Shown: in pieces, positions 8,690-16,600 of the stretch
How positions within the stretch are numbered: position 1 is the stretch's first letter
How the letters are laid out: each line of letters opens with the position of its first letter
From: Cupriavidus pinatubonensis
GTDB taxonomy: Bacteria; Pseudomonadota; Gammaproteobacteria; Burkholderiales; Burkholderiaceae
Length of the DNA: 64,000 nt
Reading direction: 5' to 3'
Assembly: GCF_019602855.1 (NCBI RefSeq)
Contig: NZ_CP080766.1
Coordinates: 558,001 to 622,000, forward strand
The notes under the pieces: generated by a model
The model's database searches: none
Told to the model about the DNA's origin: nothing
Seen by the model: the letters and a program-made list of their open reading frames with translations, nothing else
Translations under genes and position numbers: made by a program

Positions 8690-10756
8690 ATGCACTATAG
8701 TCCCGACGCAATTCGAACCATTGCCCTGCTGGGCCACGCGGGGTGCGGCAAGACCTCGCTAGCCGAGGCGCTGCTGCACAAGGGGGGCGCCCTGCATGCC
8801 CCAGGCAGCGTCGAGCGGGGTTCAACGGTCAGCGACTTTGACCCGCTCGAGCGCAAATACCACCACTCCCTCACCTCCGCAGTCCTGCACGTCGATTTCC
8901 GCAACACCCGCATCTACCTGATTGACACCCCCGGATATCCCGACTTCTCTGGCCAGGCCATCAGCGCCCTGCCTGCGGTGGAAACGGCCGCCATCGTCAT
9001 CAATGCCCAGACCGGCATCGAGATGACCACGCGGCGCGCCATGGCGTGGGCCCAGGCGCGCAAGTTGTGCCGGATGATCATCGTCAACGGCATCGATGGC
9101 GAGAAGGTCGACCTGCCAGCGCTGCTTGCCGACATCCAGGAAGCGTTCGGCAAGGAATGCCTGCCGATCAACCTCCCGGCGGCGGGCGGCAGCCAGGTGG
9201 TGGACTGCTTTTTCAACCCTGCCGGCGAAGCGGATTTCCTGAGCGTGCCCGCCGCGCATGATGCGCTGGTCGACCAGGTGATCGAAATCGATCCGGAGCT
9301 GATGGAGCTTTACCTCGAGCAAGGCGAAGCGATTCAGCCCGAGCAGTTGCACGCGCCGTTCGAGCGCGCGCTGCGCGAAGGGCACCTGGTGCCGATCTGC
9401 TTCACCTCGGCCGCCACCGGTGCGGGTGTGCCAGAACTGCTCGACGCGTTCGTGCGGCTGCTGCCGAACCCGACCGAAGGCAACCCGCCGATGTTCTACC
9501 GCAGTGTCGGCGAAGGCAACGACGGTGCGGAGCGCAAGAAGGAAGTGCGCGCCGAGCCCGTGCCCGACAAGCATGTGCTCGCGCACGTCTTCAAGATCGT
9601 GATGGACCCGTACGTCGGCAAGATGGCGGTGTTCCGCATCCACCAGGGCACCGTCACGCGCGACAGCCAGCTCTACATCGGCGATGCGCGCCAGCCGATC
9701 AAGGTCGCGCATTTGCTGTTGCTGCAAGGGAAGGAGCACGAGGAAGTGCCACGCGCGGGGCCAGGCGACATCTGTGCGGTGGCCAAGATCGACGAGATCG
9801 GCTTCGATGCGGTGCTGCATGATGCCAACGAGGACGGCAATATCCACCTGATCCCGCTCGAATTCCCGACGCCGATCTATGGCCTCGCGATCGAGCCTGC
9901 ACGCCGCGGCAACGAGCAGCGCATGGCCGAAGTCCTGCACAAGCTGTCCGCCGAAGATCCTTGCCTGCGCGTCGAGCATCCGCCCGGCACGAATGAGACC
10001 GTGCTGCTCGGGCTCGGCGAGTTCCACTTGCGCTGCGTGATGGAGCGGCTGACCGAGCAGTACAAGCTCGAAGTGGTCACACGGCCGCCGCGCATCGCCT
10101 ATCGCGAAACCATTGGCGGATCGGCGGAGGGCCATCACCGCCACAAGAAGCAGACCGGCGGCGCGGGTCAGTTTGGCGAGGTCATGCTGCGCGTGGACCC
10201 CCTGCCGCGCGGCACGGGCTTCGAGTTCGTCGACGCGGTCAAGGGTGGCGCGATTCCCGGGCAGTTCATTCCGGCCGTGGAAAAAGGCATCCGCCAGGCA
10301 CTGGAGTGCGGGCCGCTGGCCGGCTTCCCGATGCAGGACGTGCGCGTCACGGTGCTCGATGGCAAGAGCCATCCTGTCGATTCCAAGGAAGTGGCATTCG
10401 CCACTGCCGGGCGCAAAGCCTTTGTCGACGCCGTGCTAAAGGCCAGGCCCAGCGTGCTGGAACCGGTGGTCGATATCGAGGTGATGATGCCCGACTCGTC
10501 CATGGGCGACGTGATCGGCGATCTCTCGTCCAAGCGCGGCCAGGTGCATGGCACCCGTACCGGTGCGGCCAACACGGTAATTGTCGCCGGCAAGGTCCCG
10601 CTGTCGGAGCTTAACGACTACCAGTCGCGGCTGAACAGCCTGACCGGCGGCCACGGCAGCTACACCATCCAGTTCAGCCACTATGAGGGCGTGCCGCCCG
10701 GGCAGCAGGACAAGATGGCGGCCAAGCACAAGGCGCAGGCCGATACCGGGGCCTGA
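8690..10756 (+). CDS. Elongation factor G-like GTPase with divergent G motifs
   Basis: 688 residues, the usual EF-G length, with all five domains recognisable. G1 is GHAGCGKTS (residues 15-23). G3 is DTPGYPDF (79-86), where translational EF-G has DTPGHVDF, so the catalytic His is Tyr. G4 is NGID (133-136) instead of NKxD. The switch I region (SDFDPLERKYHHSL) lacks the canonical RGITI. Domain IV (GGAGQFGEVMLRV) and domain V (MGDVIGDLSSKRG) are well kept. It belongs with the EF-G-like paralogues (FusA2-type), some of which lack ribosome-dependent GTPase activity. It stands alone, not in a str operon, so it is unlikely to be the housekeeping fusA. Role unknown. Confidence 0.88.
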   Translation: MHYSPDAIRTIALLGHAGCGKTSLAEALLHKGGALHAPGSVERGSTVSDFDPLERKYHHSLTSAVLHVDFRNTRIYLIDTPGYPDFSGQAISALPAVETAAIVINAQTGIEMTTRRAMAWAQARKLCRMIIVNGIDGEKVDLPALLADIQEAFGKECLPINLPAAGGSQVVDCFFNPAGEADFLSVPAAHDALVDQVIEIDPELMELYLEQGEAIQPEQLHAPFERALREGHLVPICFTSAATGAGVPELLDAFVRLLPNPTEGNPPMFYRSVGEGNDGAERKKEVRAEPVPDKHVLAHVFKIVMDPYVGKMAVFRIHQGTVTRDSQLYIGDARQPIKVAHLLLLQGKEHEEVPRAGPGDICAVAKIDEIGFDAVLHDANEDGNIHLIPLEFPTPIYGLAIEPARRGNEQRMAEVLHKLSAEDPCLRVEHPPGTNETVLLGLGEFHLRCVMERLTEQYKLEVVTRPPRIAYRETIGGSAEGHHRHKKQTGGAGQFGEVMLRVDPLPRGTGFEFVDAVKGGAIPGQFIPAVEKGIRQALECGPLAGFPMQDVRVTVLDGKSHPVDSKEVAFATAGRKAFVDAVLKARPSVLEPVVDIEVMMPDSSMGDVIGDLSSKRGQVHGTRTGAANTVIVAGKVPLSELNDYQSRLNSLTGGHGSYTIQFSHYEGVPPGQQDKMAAKHKAQADTGA

Positions 10757-10770
10757 GCGCGTCCCCTCTG

Positions 10771-10805
10771 CGCGTATGGCCGCGGCACGCTCGCGGCCAT
10801 ACGCG
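10771..10805. terminator. Long perfect hairpin downstream of EF-G-like gene
   Basis: Perfect 14-base stem: CGCGTATGGCCGCG (10771-10784) and its complement (10792-10805), 7-base loop, 14 bases after the EF-G-like stop. There is no T tract, so it may be a 3'-end stabiliser or a terminator of another kind. Confidence 0.55.
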
Positions 10806-10864
10806 AGCATCGCGCGCACCGTTCGGACGATAATGGGCCCCGTTTCCCACTGATTGCTCCGATC

Positions 10865-11035
10865 ATGGACAAGGCCCGTGTCCTGACTTTCTTCCTTGGC
10901 GTGGTGCGCGCCGGCAGTTTCCATCGCGCGGTTCCGAAGATGCCCTGGTGCGGCTGGCCGGCTCTGCGCCACATCCCCTCGCCTCCCACCGTCGCAGCAA
11001 AGTCGCTCCCGGCTGATCTCGCCAATTTATCTTAG
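10865..11035 (+). pseudogene. Remnant of a LysR-type regulator N-terminus
   Basis: A 56-codon frame begins MDKARVLTFFLGVVRAGSFHRA, which matches the start of LysR helix-turn-helix domains (F..VV.AGSF..A). The resemblance stops after about 25 residues; the remaining 30 codons look random and end at TAG, inside the upstream MarR-type site of the nadC promoter. No other part of a LysR gene is visible nearby. I read it as a truncated relic left by a deletion or rearrangement. A short chance match cannot be excluded. Confidence 0.45.
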
Positions 11036-11101
11036 ACATCGAAATATTATTGACACGGTACGCCGAGGTGCTAGTATTGCGCCATGTACTTCGATATCTA
11101 A
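11032..11101 (+). promoter_or_regulatory. nadC-like gene promoter flanked by paired MarR-type sites
   Basis: TTAGACATCGAA at 11032-11043, a -35 box TTGACA at 11050-11055, 16-base spacer, a -10 box TAGTAT at 11072-11077, then TTCGATATCTAA at 11090-11101. The two 12-mers are inverted copies of TTAGAYRTCGAA. The promoter of the fusion gene at 12964 has the same arrangement (see 12888-12956). Binding by the MarR protein encoded between them is inferred. Confidence 0.75.
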
Positions 11102-11140
11102 GATTATTGAGTACAGCCACCGACCACTCAGGAGCGACAT

Positions 11141-11974
11141 ATGTACGACATTTTCTCCACCGACAAGCTCATCGATCTCTGGCTGACCGAAGACATCGGC
11201 ATCTGCGACCTGACCGTCCAGACGATGATCGAACCGGGTGAAACCGGCACGTTCTGCATGAATGCGCGGGAACCGATGATCATTGCCGGCATTGACGTGG
11301 CCGCACGCATCTTTGCCCGCTATGACCCCAGCCTTTCGATCGACGTGCGCGCGGCCGATGGCGACAAGGTCGAAAAAGGCGCGGTGCTGCTCAACGTCAG
11401 CGGCAATGCACGCAGCGTACTGACCGCCGAACGGACGGCGCTCAACATCATGCAGCGGCTGTGCGGCATCGCCAACCTGACGGCGCGGTATGCCGATGAA
11501 ATCGCGCATACGAAAGCGCGCCTGATCGACAGCCGCAAGACCACGCCGGGCCTGCGCGCGCTGGAGAAGCATGCCGTAACCTGCGGTGGCGGCCTGAACC
11601 ACCGGCTCAGCCTCGACAACGGTGTGATGATCAAGGACAACCACATCGCCGTGTGCGGCAGCATTGCCGCGGCCGTGGCGCGTGTGCGCAGGAAGCTGCC
11701 AGTGCTGACCAAGCTCGAGGTCGAATGCGATCGACTCGATCAGGTGCGTGAAGCGCTGGACGCCGGCGTGGATGTGATCATGCTCGACAACATGTCGCTG
11801 CCCGACATGAAGGAAGCCGTGCAGATCGTCAACGGCCGGACCAAGGTCGAGGCGTCGGGCGGCATTCGCCTGGAGACAATCCGCGCGGTGGCGGAAACCG
11901 GCGTCGACTACATCTCCACCAGCAAGATCACGCAATCGGCGCCCGCCGTGGATATCGGGCTCGACGACGCCTGA
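11141..11974 (+). CDS. nadC: NadC-type nicotinate-nucleotide diphosphorylase (quinolinate phosphoribosyltransferase)
   Basis: 277 residues, the normal NadC length. Conserved family segments are visible: TEDIGICDLT near the N-terminus, the PRPP/quinolinate-binding motif RKTTPGLRALEKHAV at about residues 134-148, GGGLNHRLSL, IKDNHI, LEVE, and the barrel end VEASGGIR. NadC converts quinolinate and PRPP to nicotinate mononucleotide with loss of CO2. It has its own MarR-controlled promoter and no nadA or nadB neighbour, so it is likely a second, inducible copy or a paralogue for another pyridine carboxylate. The linked PhnN fusion could supply PRPP. ModD, a related family, is less likely because the NadC motifs are intact. 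Confidence 0.85.
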   Translation: MYDIFSTDKLIDLWLTEDIGICDLTVQTMIEPGETGTFCMNAREPMIIAGIDVAARIFARYDPSLSIDVRAADGDKVEKGAVLLNVSGNARSVLTAERTALNIMQRLCGIANLTARYADEIAHTKARLIDSRKTTPGLRALEKHAVTCGGGLNHRLSLDNGVMIKDNHIAVCGSIAAAVARVRRKLPVLTKLEVECDRLDQVREALDAGVDVIMLDNMSLPDMKEAVQIVNGRTKVEASGGIRLETIRAVAETGVDYISTSKITQSAPAVDIGLDDA

Positions 11975-12021
11975 GCGGCGCGCAAGGCTGTTCCTCGTCT
12001 ACCCGAGGGCACTTCCCCTTC

Positions 12022-12050
12022 GCCGGTACCTGCCGGCGCGGGGCTTTTTC
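12022..12050 (+). terminator. Hairpin with T run between convergent nadC-like and marR genes
   Basis: Stem CGCCGG (12022-12027) with CCGGCG (12034-12039), then CGGGGC and five T residues (12046-12050). It lies between the convergent ends of the two genes. Confidence 0.5.
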
Positions 12051-12066
12051 GTCTTCGCTTTCTGCG

Positions 12067-12612
12067 TCAGAGATCAGCCAGCAGGCGCCCGACTTCCTGC
12101 GTCGAAGGCACCCTGCGTCCGCTTTCCGCAAGCGCGGCCTCGTCGGCGACCAGCTTCTCGGCGATCGAGATCAGCACGCGGCGCGTGGTCATCACGTCCT
12201 CTTCCGTCACGCCTTCGACGCTGATCGCGTTGACCTCTTCGGCCAGCGGCTCGAGCTTGCGCCGTAGCGCCCGTCCTGCCTTGCTCAGGAACACATGCAC
12301 TTTCTTGTTGTTCCCCGGCAGGTGCATCCGCTCCACATAGCCCAGCGCTTCCAGCGCCTTGACCGCAGAGAACGTCGTTGGCTCCGTCACGCCGGCACGC
12401 TCGCTCAGCTCGCGCTGCGACAGGCCATCGTGCCGCCACAGGATGCGCAGGATGGTCCAGTGCCCGTACGACACGGAATGCTGCGCGAGGCGCAGCTGCA
12501 GCGCGCGGATGTAGGCGCGCGCGGCGTCCTTGACGAGGTGCGCCAGGCGCTCGACGTCGACTTCGTCGGAAGGCGTGATCGTGACCGGGGATTCCTGCTT
12601 TTTCGTGGCCAT
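12067..12612 (-). CDS. MarR family transcriptional regulator
   Basis: 181 residues. A winged helix-turn-helix of the MarR type occupies about residues 48-125: SVSYGHWTILRILWRHDGLSQRELSERAG, then TTFSAVKALEALGYVER and a wing with NNKKVHVFLSKAG. Helices at each end form the dimerisation domain. MarR proteins bind short imperfect palindromes and usually repress neighbouring genes until a small aromatic or acidic ligand is bound. The gene is divergent from the PhnN-phosphorylase fusion and convergent with nadC. Both of those promoters carry matched TTAGAYRTCGAA sites, which makes this protein the obvious candidate binder. I saw no copy of the site close to its own start codon. Confidence 0.9.
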   Translation of the reverse strand: MATKKQESPVTITPSDEVDVERLAHLVKDAARAYIRALQLRLAQHSVSYGHWTILRILWRHDGLSQRELSERAGVTEPTTFSAVKALEALGYVERMHLPGNNKKVHVFLSKAGRALRRKLEPLAEEVNAISVEGVTEEDVMTTRRVLISIAEKLVADEAALAESGRRVPSTQEVGRLLADL

Positions 12613-12963
12613 AGCGGTGACATAGAAGGCGATGCGATCCCGGTATGGCCATCGTGGCCACGAGCGGGGCGGTGCACATGATAGCGCTTCCGGACATCGC
12701 CCGCGCTGTTCCCGCCATACCGCACAGCCCCATCCATGTAGCCGTCACTACATCAGTGCAGCATGCGCGACGCTGATGCGCCGGGCACCGGCAACGCGCA
12801 TCGCCCATCCCCGTGTTTTCCCCTAGAACATCAGAAATCCCGCGTACACACTGGATTTGCGGCAGCGGGCCCGTTGCTTGCATTAACTTAGACATCGAAC
12901 TTGTCTTGACAGTCCGGAGCTGGCTGCTAGCATACCCAAACATCTTCGACGTCTAAGGTAATC
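12613..12963. other. Divergent region between marR and the fusion gene
   Basis: 351 bases. The right end (12888-12956) holds the fusion-gene promoter and its operators. The left part holds a repeated TGGCCA motif near the marR start and presumably the marR promoter. No further gene is convincing. Confidence 0.5.
12888..12956 (+). promoter_or_regulatory. Fusion-gene promoter flanked by paired MarR-type sites
   Basis: TTAGACATCGAA at 12888-12899, -35 TTGACA at 12906-12911, 16-base spacer, -10 TAGCAT at 12928-12933, and TTCGACGTCTAA at 12945-12956. From the first base of the upstream site, the -35 box starts 18 bases on and the -10 box 40 bases on, exactly as at the nadC promoter. The downstream site is one base closer. 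The ATG at 12964 lies eight bases after the second site, so the operator overlaps the start region of the mRNA. Confidence 0.78.
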
Positions 12964-14772
12964 ATGAAAGAGAGCGGCACGTTTTTTCTTGTGGTGGGCC
13001 CTAGCGGGGCAGGCAAGGATTCCCTGATCGACGGTGCACGTGCGACCCTCGGCAACGACGAGTACGTGTTCGCGCGGCGCATCATCACGCGCCCGAGCGG
13101 ATCGCCGGGCGAAGACCACGAAGGTGTCGCCGAGGCAGAGTTCGCCGAGCGCGAGCGCAATGGCGAGTTCCTCGTTACGTGGCATGCCCACGGGCTGCGC
13201 TACGGGCTGCCCCAGTGGCTGGTCGGGCTGCTGGAGACGGGAAAGCACGTGGTCGCCAACGGCTCGCGCGGCGTGATTGCGATGCTGGCCCGGCAACTGC
13301 CGCGCTTCGTCGTGGTGAATGTGACTGCGCCCCAGGTCGTGCTGGCGCAGCGCATTGCCGCACGCGGCCGTGAATCCGGCGACGATGTCATGCGCCGCGT
13401 CGCACGCCAGGCCCCGCCGATGCCCGACGGCGTGCACTGCGTCACGGTGACGAACGACAGCACGCTCGATCTCGGCGTGGCGCGCTTCACCGATGCGCTG
13501 CGGAACGGCGCGAACGCAGGCTCTGTGCCGCAGCCTGCCAGCCGCCGCCATCTTGCGGCCAAGCTGGACGGCCAGCCGCTCGACGAAGGCGCCTATGAAG
13601 CCATCCTGCGCGACGCCATCGCAGGCCGCTACACCGAGCAGGAACTCACCGCCTTCCTGACTGCCGCCACACGCTCGCTCGACGACCGCGAAGTGGTTGC
13701 ACTGGCCCGCGCGCGCACACGCTTTACCGCGCGCATCGAGTGGGATGAGCCAATCGTCGTGGACAAGCACTCCATGGGCGGCATACCGGGCAGCCGCATC
13801 ACGCTGATCGTGGTGCCGATCGTCGCCGCATACGGACTGGCCATGCCAAAGACGTCTTCGCGCGCGATCACGTCGGCGGCCGGCACCGCCGACGCCATGG
13901 AAACCGTGGCGCGCGTGGACCTGACCCACGACGACGTGCGCCGTTGCGTCGCCCAGGCGCGCGCGTGCATTGCGTGGAACGGGCGTCTGAACCATTCGGT
14001 CATCGATGACGTGATGAACGCGATCACGCGGCCCCTCGGTCTCGACTCACGCCGCTGGGCAGTGGCCTCCATCCTGTCGAAGAAAGCCACGGCCGGCGCC
14101 ACGCACGTCATCGTCGATATCCCCTACGGCCCGCAGACCAAGCTTTCCGCGCGTGCCGACGCCGACGCGCTGGCCGGGTTGTTCGAGGAGGTCGGCAAAG
14201 GACTGGGCCTGCACGTGCGCGCGCTGGTCACGGACGGCAGCCGGCCGATCGGCCGCGGCGTCGGTCCCGCGCTCGAGGTGCGCGATGTGCGGCAAGTGCT
14301 GGAGAACCACCCCGACGCCCCGATGGACCTGCGCGAAAAGGCGCTGCGCTTCGCCGGCGAGATCATCGCCTTCGATCCGCGTGTGGCGTCCGCGGCGCAA
14401 GGCATGCGCATTGCGACGGCGCTGCTCGACGAAGGAAGCGCCAGGGCCGCGTTCGATCGGATTGTCGCCACGCAGGGAATCCGCCCGGATCCGGTGGCGC
14501 CGGGCGCGCATACCCACGTGATCGTTGCACCGGCAGAGGGCCGTGTCGCAGCGATCAACGGGTGGCAGATCTCCGGCATTGCGCGCGCCGCGGGCGCGCC
14601 GCGCAGTGCCGGTGCGGGCATCGACCTGCTTTGCACGATCGGCGAGCGCGTTGCGGCCGGCGAGCCGCTGTACCGGATCCATGCGGAGTCCGCCGCGGAT
14701 CTCGCCACGGCCGTCGCCATGACGGGCCCGGCCGGTGAAGCCTCCACGGCCGTGCGTGTTGATCCCGATTGA
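12964..14772 (+). CDS. Fusion protein: PhnN-type ribose 1,5-bisphosphokinase + AMP/thymidine-phosphorylase-type phosphorylase
   Basis: 602 residues in one uninterrupted frame. Residues 1 to about 182 match PhnN in length and motifs: Walker [10 protein letters not shown] (12-20), RRIITRP and the VANGSRG region. PhnN phosphorylates ribose 1,5-bisphosphate to PRPP. After a short linker, residues from about 195 to the end form a full DeoA/AMP-phosphorylase module: [12 protein letters not shown], the family signature [16 protein letters not shown] at 298-313, and a C-terminal PYNP-like domain. The DKHS.GG.PG and PKTSSRAIT wording is closer to the archaeal AMP-phosphorylase group than to E. coli DeoA. 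If it acts on nucleoside monophosphates, its product would be the substrate of the attached kinase. That coupling is inference; thymidine phosphorolysis is the alternative. Confidence 0.85.
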   Translation: MKESGTFFLVVGPSGAGKDSLIDGARATLGNDEYVFARRIITRPSGSPGEDHEGVAEAEFAERERNGEFLVTWHAHGLRYGLPQWLVGLLETGKHVVANGSRGVIAMLARQLPRFVVVNVTAPQVVLAQRIAARGRESGDDVMRRVARQAPPMPDGVHCVTVTNDSTLDLGVARFTDALRNGANAGSVPQPASRRHLAAKLDGQPLDEGAYEAILRDAIAGRYTEQELTAFLTAATRSLDDREVVALARARTRFTARIEWDEPIVVDKHSMGGIPGSRITLIVVPIVAAYGLAMPKTSSRAITSAAGTADAMETVARVDLTHDDVRRCVAQARACIAWNGRLNHSVIDDVMNAITRPLGLDSRRWAVASILSKKATAGATHVIVDIPYGPQTKLSARADADALAGLFEEVGKGLGLHVRALVTDGSRPIGRGVGPALEVRDVRQVLENHPDAPMDLREKALRFAGEIIAFDPRVASAAQGMRIATALLDEGSARAAFDRIVATQGIRPDPVAPGAHTHVIVAPAEGRVAAINGWQISGIARAAGAPRSAGAGIDLLCTIGERVAAGEPLYRIHAESAADLATAVAMTGPAGEASTAVRVDPD

Positions 14773-14815
14773 CCTGGCTTCCTGTTTCCCCCACCCTAAC
14801 CGACGAGGCAAATCA

Positions 14816-15808
14816 ATGAGACCCCTAACCGTCGTCCGCAGTCTTGCATCGCTGCTGTTCGTGGCAGGCAGCCTGGGCACCTTGCCCGGACGCGCCGAAG
14901 CCAACATCGCGAGCACCTTCCCCCAGAAGCCGATCCGCATGGTCGTCACGTTCCCCGCCGGCGGCGGAACGGACGCGCTCGCGCGGCTGATTGGCACCGA
15001 CCTCAGCAAGACCCTGGGGCAACCCGTTGTCGTCGACAACCGTCCCGGCGCGAGCGGCAATATTGGCGCCGAGTTCGTTGCCAAGAGCCCCGCCGACGGC
15101 TATACGCTGCTGATCGTCAACAGCAGCTTCGCCATCAACCCTGGCGTCTTCAGGAAGCTGCAGTTCGACCCGAAGAATGACTTCAATGCCGTCATCACCT
15201 TCGCGTCGGTTCCGTCGGTCATTTCCGTTCCGCAAAACTCCGGCTTGCGCACGTTCAAGGATCTGCTCGCGGCCGGCAAGAGCGCCACGCCGCCGAGCTA
15301 TGCCTCGTGCGGAAACGGCACGCCGCAGCATCTGGCCGGCGAACTGCTCAAGATGTCCGCCAGGATCGACATGCTGCACGTGCCCTATAAGGGTTGTGCT
15401 CCGGCCATTGCAGACGTGCTGGGCGGGCAGGCGGAGGTCAGCATCAACACGCTGCCCAACACGGTGCCTTACCTCAAGAGCAACAAGCTGCGCGCGCTGG
15501 CCGTGACATCGAAGTCGCGTTCGCCGCTGCTGCCCGATGTGCCCTCCGTCAGCGAACTGGGCGTGACTGGCTACGAAGTCGACCAGTGGTTCGGCATTCT
15601 TGCGCCAGCGCATACGCCGCCTGAAATCGTGCAGAAGCTGAACGCGGAAATCGCAAAGGCCGTGGCCAAGCCCGAGATCAAGGCATCGCTCGCGCAACTC
15701 GGCTTCGCCACCACGACCAGCACCCCGGCCGAGTTCCAGAAGCTCGTGAACGGCGATATCGACCGCTGGCAGAAGCTCGCGTCGAAGATCAATCTGATCG
15801 CCGACTGA
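14816..15808 (+). CDS. Bug family (TctC) tripartite tricarboxylate transporter substrate-binding protein
   Basis: 330 residues from the ATG at 14816, which has a GAGG site upstream; an in-frame extension into the 3' end of the fusion gene was rejected. A signal peptide covers about the first 35 residues. The mature protein has the Bug hallmarks FPQKPIRMVVTFPAGGGTD, VVVDNRPGASGNIG and ADGYTLL, and later HVPYKG. Bug proteins are periplasmic receptors for small carboxylates, often without their own permease genes. It starts 43 bases after the fusion gene and is probably in the same MarR-controlled operon, so a pyridine or other heterocyclic carboxylate is a reasonable ligand guess. Ends at a hairpin terminator. 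Confidence 0.9.
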   Translation: MRPLTVVRSLASLLFVAGSLGTLPGRAEANIASTFPQKPIRMVVTFPAGGGTDALARLIGTDLSKTLGQPVVVDNRPGASGNIGAEFVAKSPADGYTLLIVNSSFAINPGVFRKLQFDPKNDFNAVITFASVPSVISVPQNSGLRTFKDLLAAGKSATPPSYASCGNGTPQHLAGELLKMSARIDMLHVPYKGCAPAIADVLGGQAEVSINTLPNTVPYLKSNKLRALAVTSKSRSPLLPDVPSVSELGVTGYEVDQWFGILAPAHTPPEIVQKLNAEIAKAVAKPEIKASLAQLGFATTTSTPAEFQKLVNGDIDRWQKLASKINLIAD

Positions 15809-15820
15809 TCCTGCCCGGGC

Positions 15821-15849
15821 GGGCTTCTGATGCATCAGGTAGCCCTTTT
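15821..15849. terminator. Hairpin terminator after the Bug receptor gene
   Basis: GGGCT (15821-15825) pairs with AGCCC (15841-15845) around the perfect palindrome CTGATGCATCAG (15827-15838), followed by TTTT (15846-15849). Confidence 0.65.
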
Positions 15850-15932
15850 CCTCCGCATTACCTCAATGCCGCACGGGCGCTTGCCAGCATTCGTGGGAGC
15901 GCGTTCGTCCCTGCGTAGCGGGCGCCCCGTGC

Positions 15933-16265
15933 TCAGCCTCCCGTGATCGTGCAGACCTTCGAGATCATGTAGCCGACACCGGCGATCCGGTGCTCGTGCC
16001 CCGGATCGAATGCCTTCAGGTGAGCGGCGACGCAACGGTCGATCGCCGCGCATGCCGCCGCGTCGTCGAAGCCCGGCAGGAACGTCAGCGTGATCGCCGG
16101 CATCGGGTAGTCGAGCAGGCGCGCCTCTGCCATGCGGGTGTAGACATTGCCCTCGCGAAAGTCGTCGGGAATGTCCGGCCATTGGGGCAGAAGCCTCGTG
16201 GTGCTGCGCGCCAGTTCCGTATCGGTGATGCTGTCCACGTCAGCACGCGAAAGCGAGTAGGTCAT
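15933..16265 (-). CDS. Hypothetical protein, 110 residues
   Basis: ATG at 16265 with AAGGA about twelve bases upstream. I do not recognise the family. The protein is soluble, without signal peptide or membrane segment. It has a WPDIPDDFREGNVYTRM segment, a PAITLTFLPGFDD strand-turn and a C-terminal VGYMISKVCTITGG, with two Cys (AACAAIDRC) about midway. Codon use is like the neighbours, which supports a real gene. It converges on the Bug receptor gene of the MarR-controlled set and is the only unassigned gene there, but nothing ties its function to that set beyond position. Confidence 0.6.
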   Translation of the reverse strand: MTYSLSRADVDSITDTELARSTTRLLPQWPDIPDDFREGNVYTRMAEARLLDYPMPAITLTFLPGFDDAAACAAIDRCVAAHLKAFDPGHEHRIAGVGYMISKVCTITGG

Positions 16266-16600
16266 GCTGGTTCCGTCCTTCCAGAAACATTGGAATGCGA
16301 CGACGCGCGAGTGGGCGTACCGGCCCCAGCCGCTTCACGCCTCGACGATCGCCGCACCCAAAGACTAGCGGCCCGCCGCGCAACCAGCCATGCAAAGCGC
16401 GCCAGCGACTTTGCAATCCATGCCAGGCATATCGAAGGTCGCCCACGCGCTTTTCGAGCGAAAATATCTCAATCGAACACACCGGGCTATTCGATTGTAT
16501 GGGAGCGCGCCGGCAACAACTACGCACAGCGTAACTCCGCTCTCCAGAAGTGGGAGAGGGAGCAACCCGACCCATGCATGATTGGCGCCGTCGGGAATTC
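16266..16600. other. Intergenic region with one inverted repeat
   Basis: 335 bases upstream of the small hypothetical gene and downstream of actP. At 16540-16558 the sequence CTCTCC-AGAAGTG-GGAGAG followed by GGAGCAACCC resembles the short intergenic hairpins common in Ralstonia and Cupriavidus genomes. The stretch around 16430-16500 is relatively AT-rich. No convincing gene. Confidence 0.45.

Noticed and set aside
8822..10372. 516-codon frame antisense to the EF-G-like gene
   Set aside because: No motif and the EF-G domains on the other strand are unmistakable.
11141..11974. ModD instead of NadC
   Set aside because: No molybdate transport genes are near, and the NadC motifs RKTTPGLR and GGGLNHR are complete.
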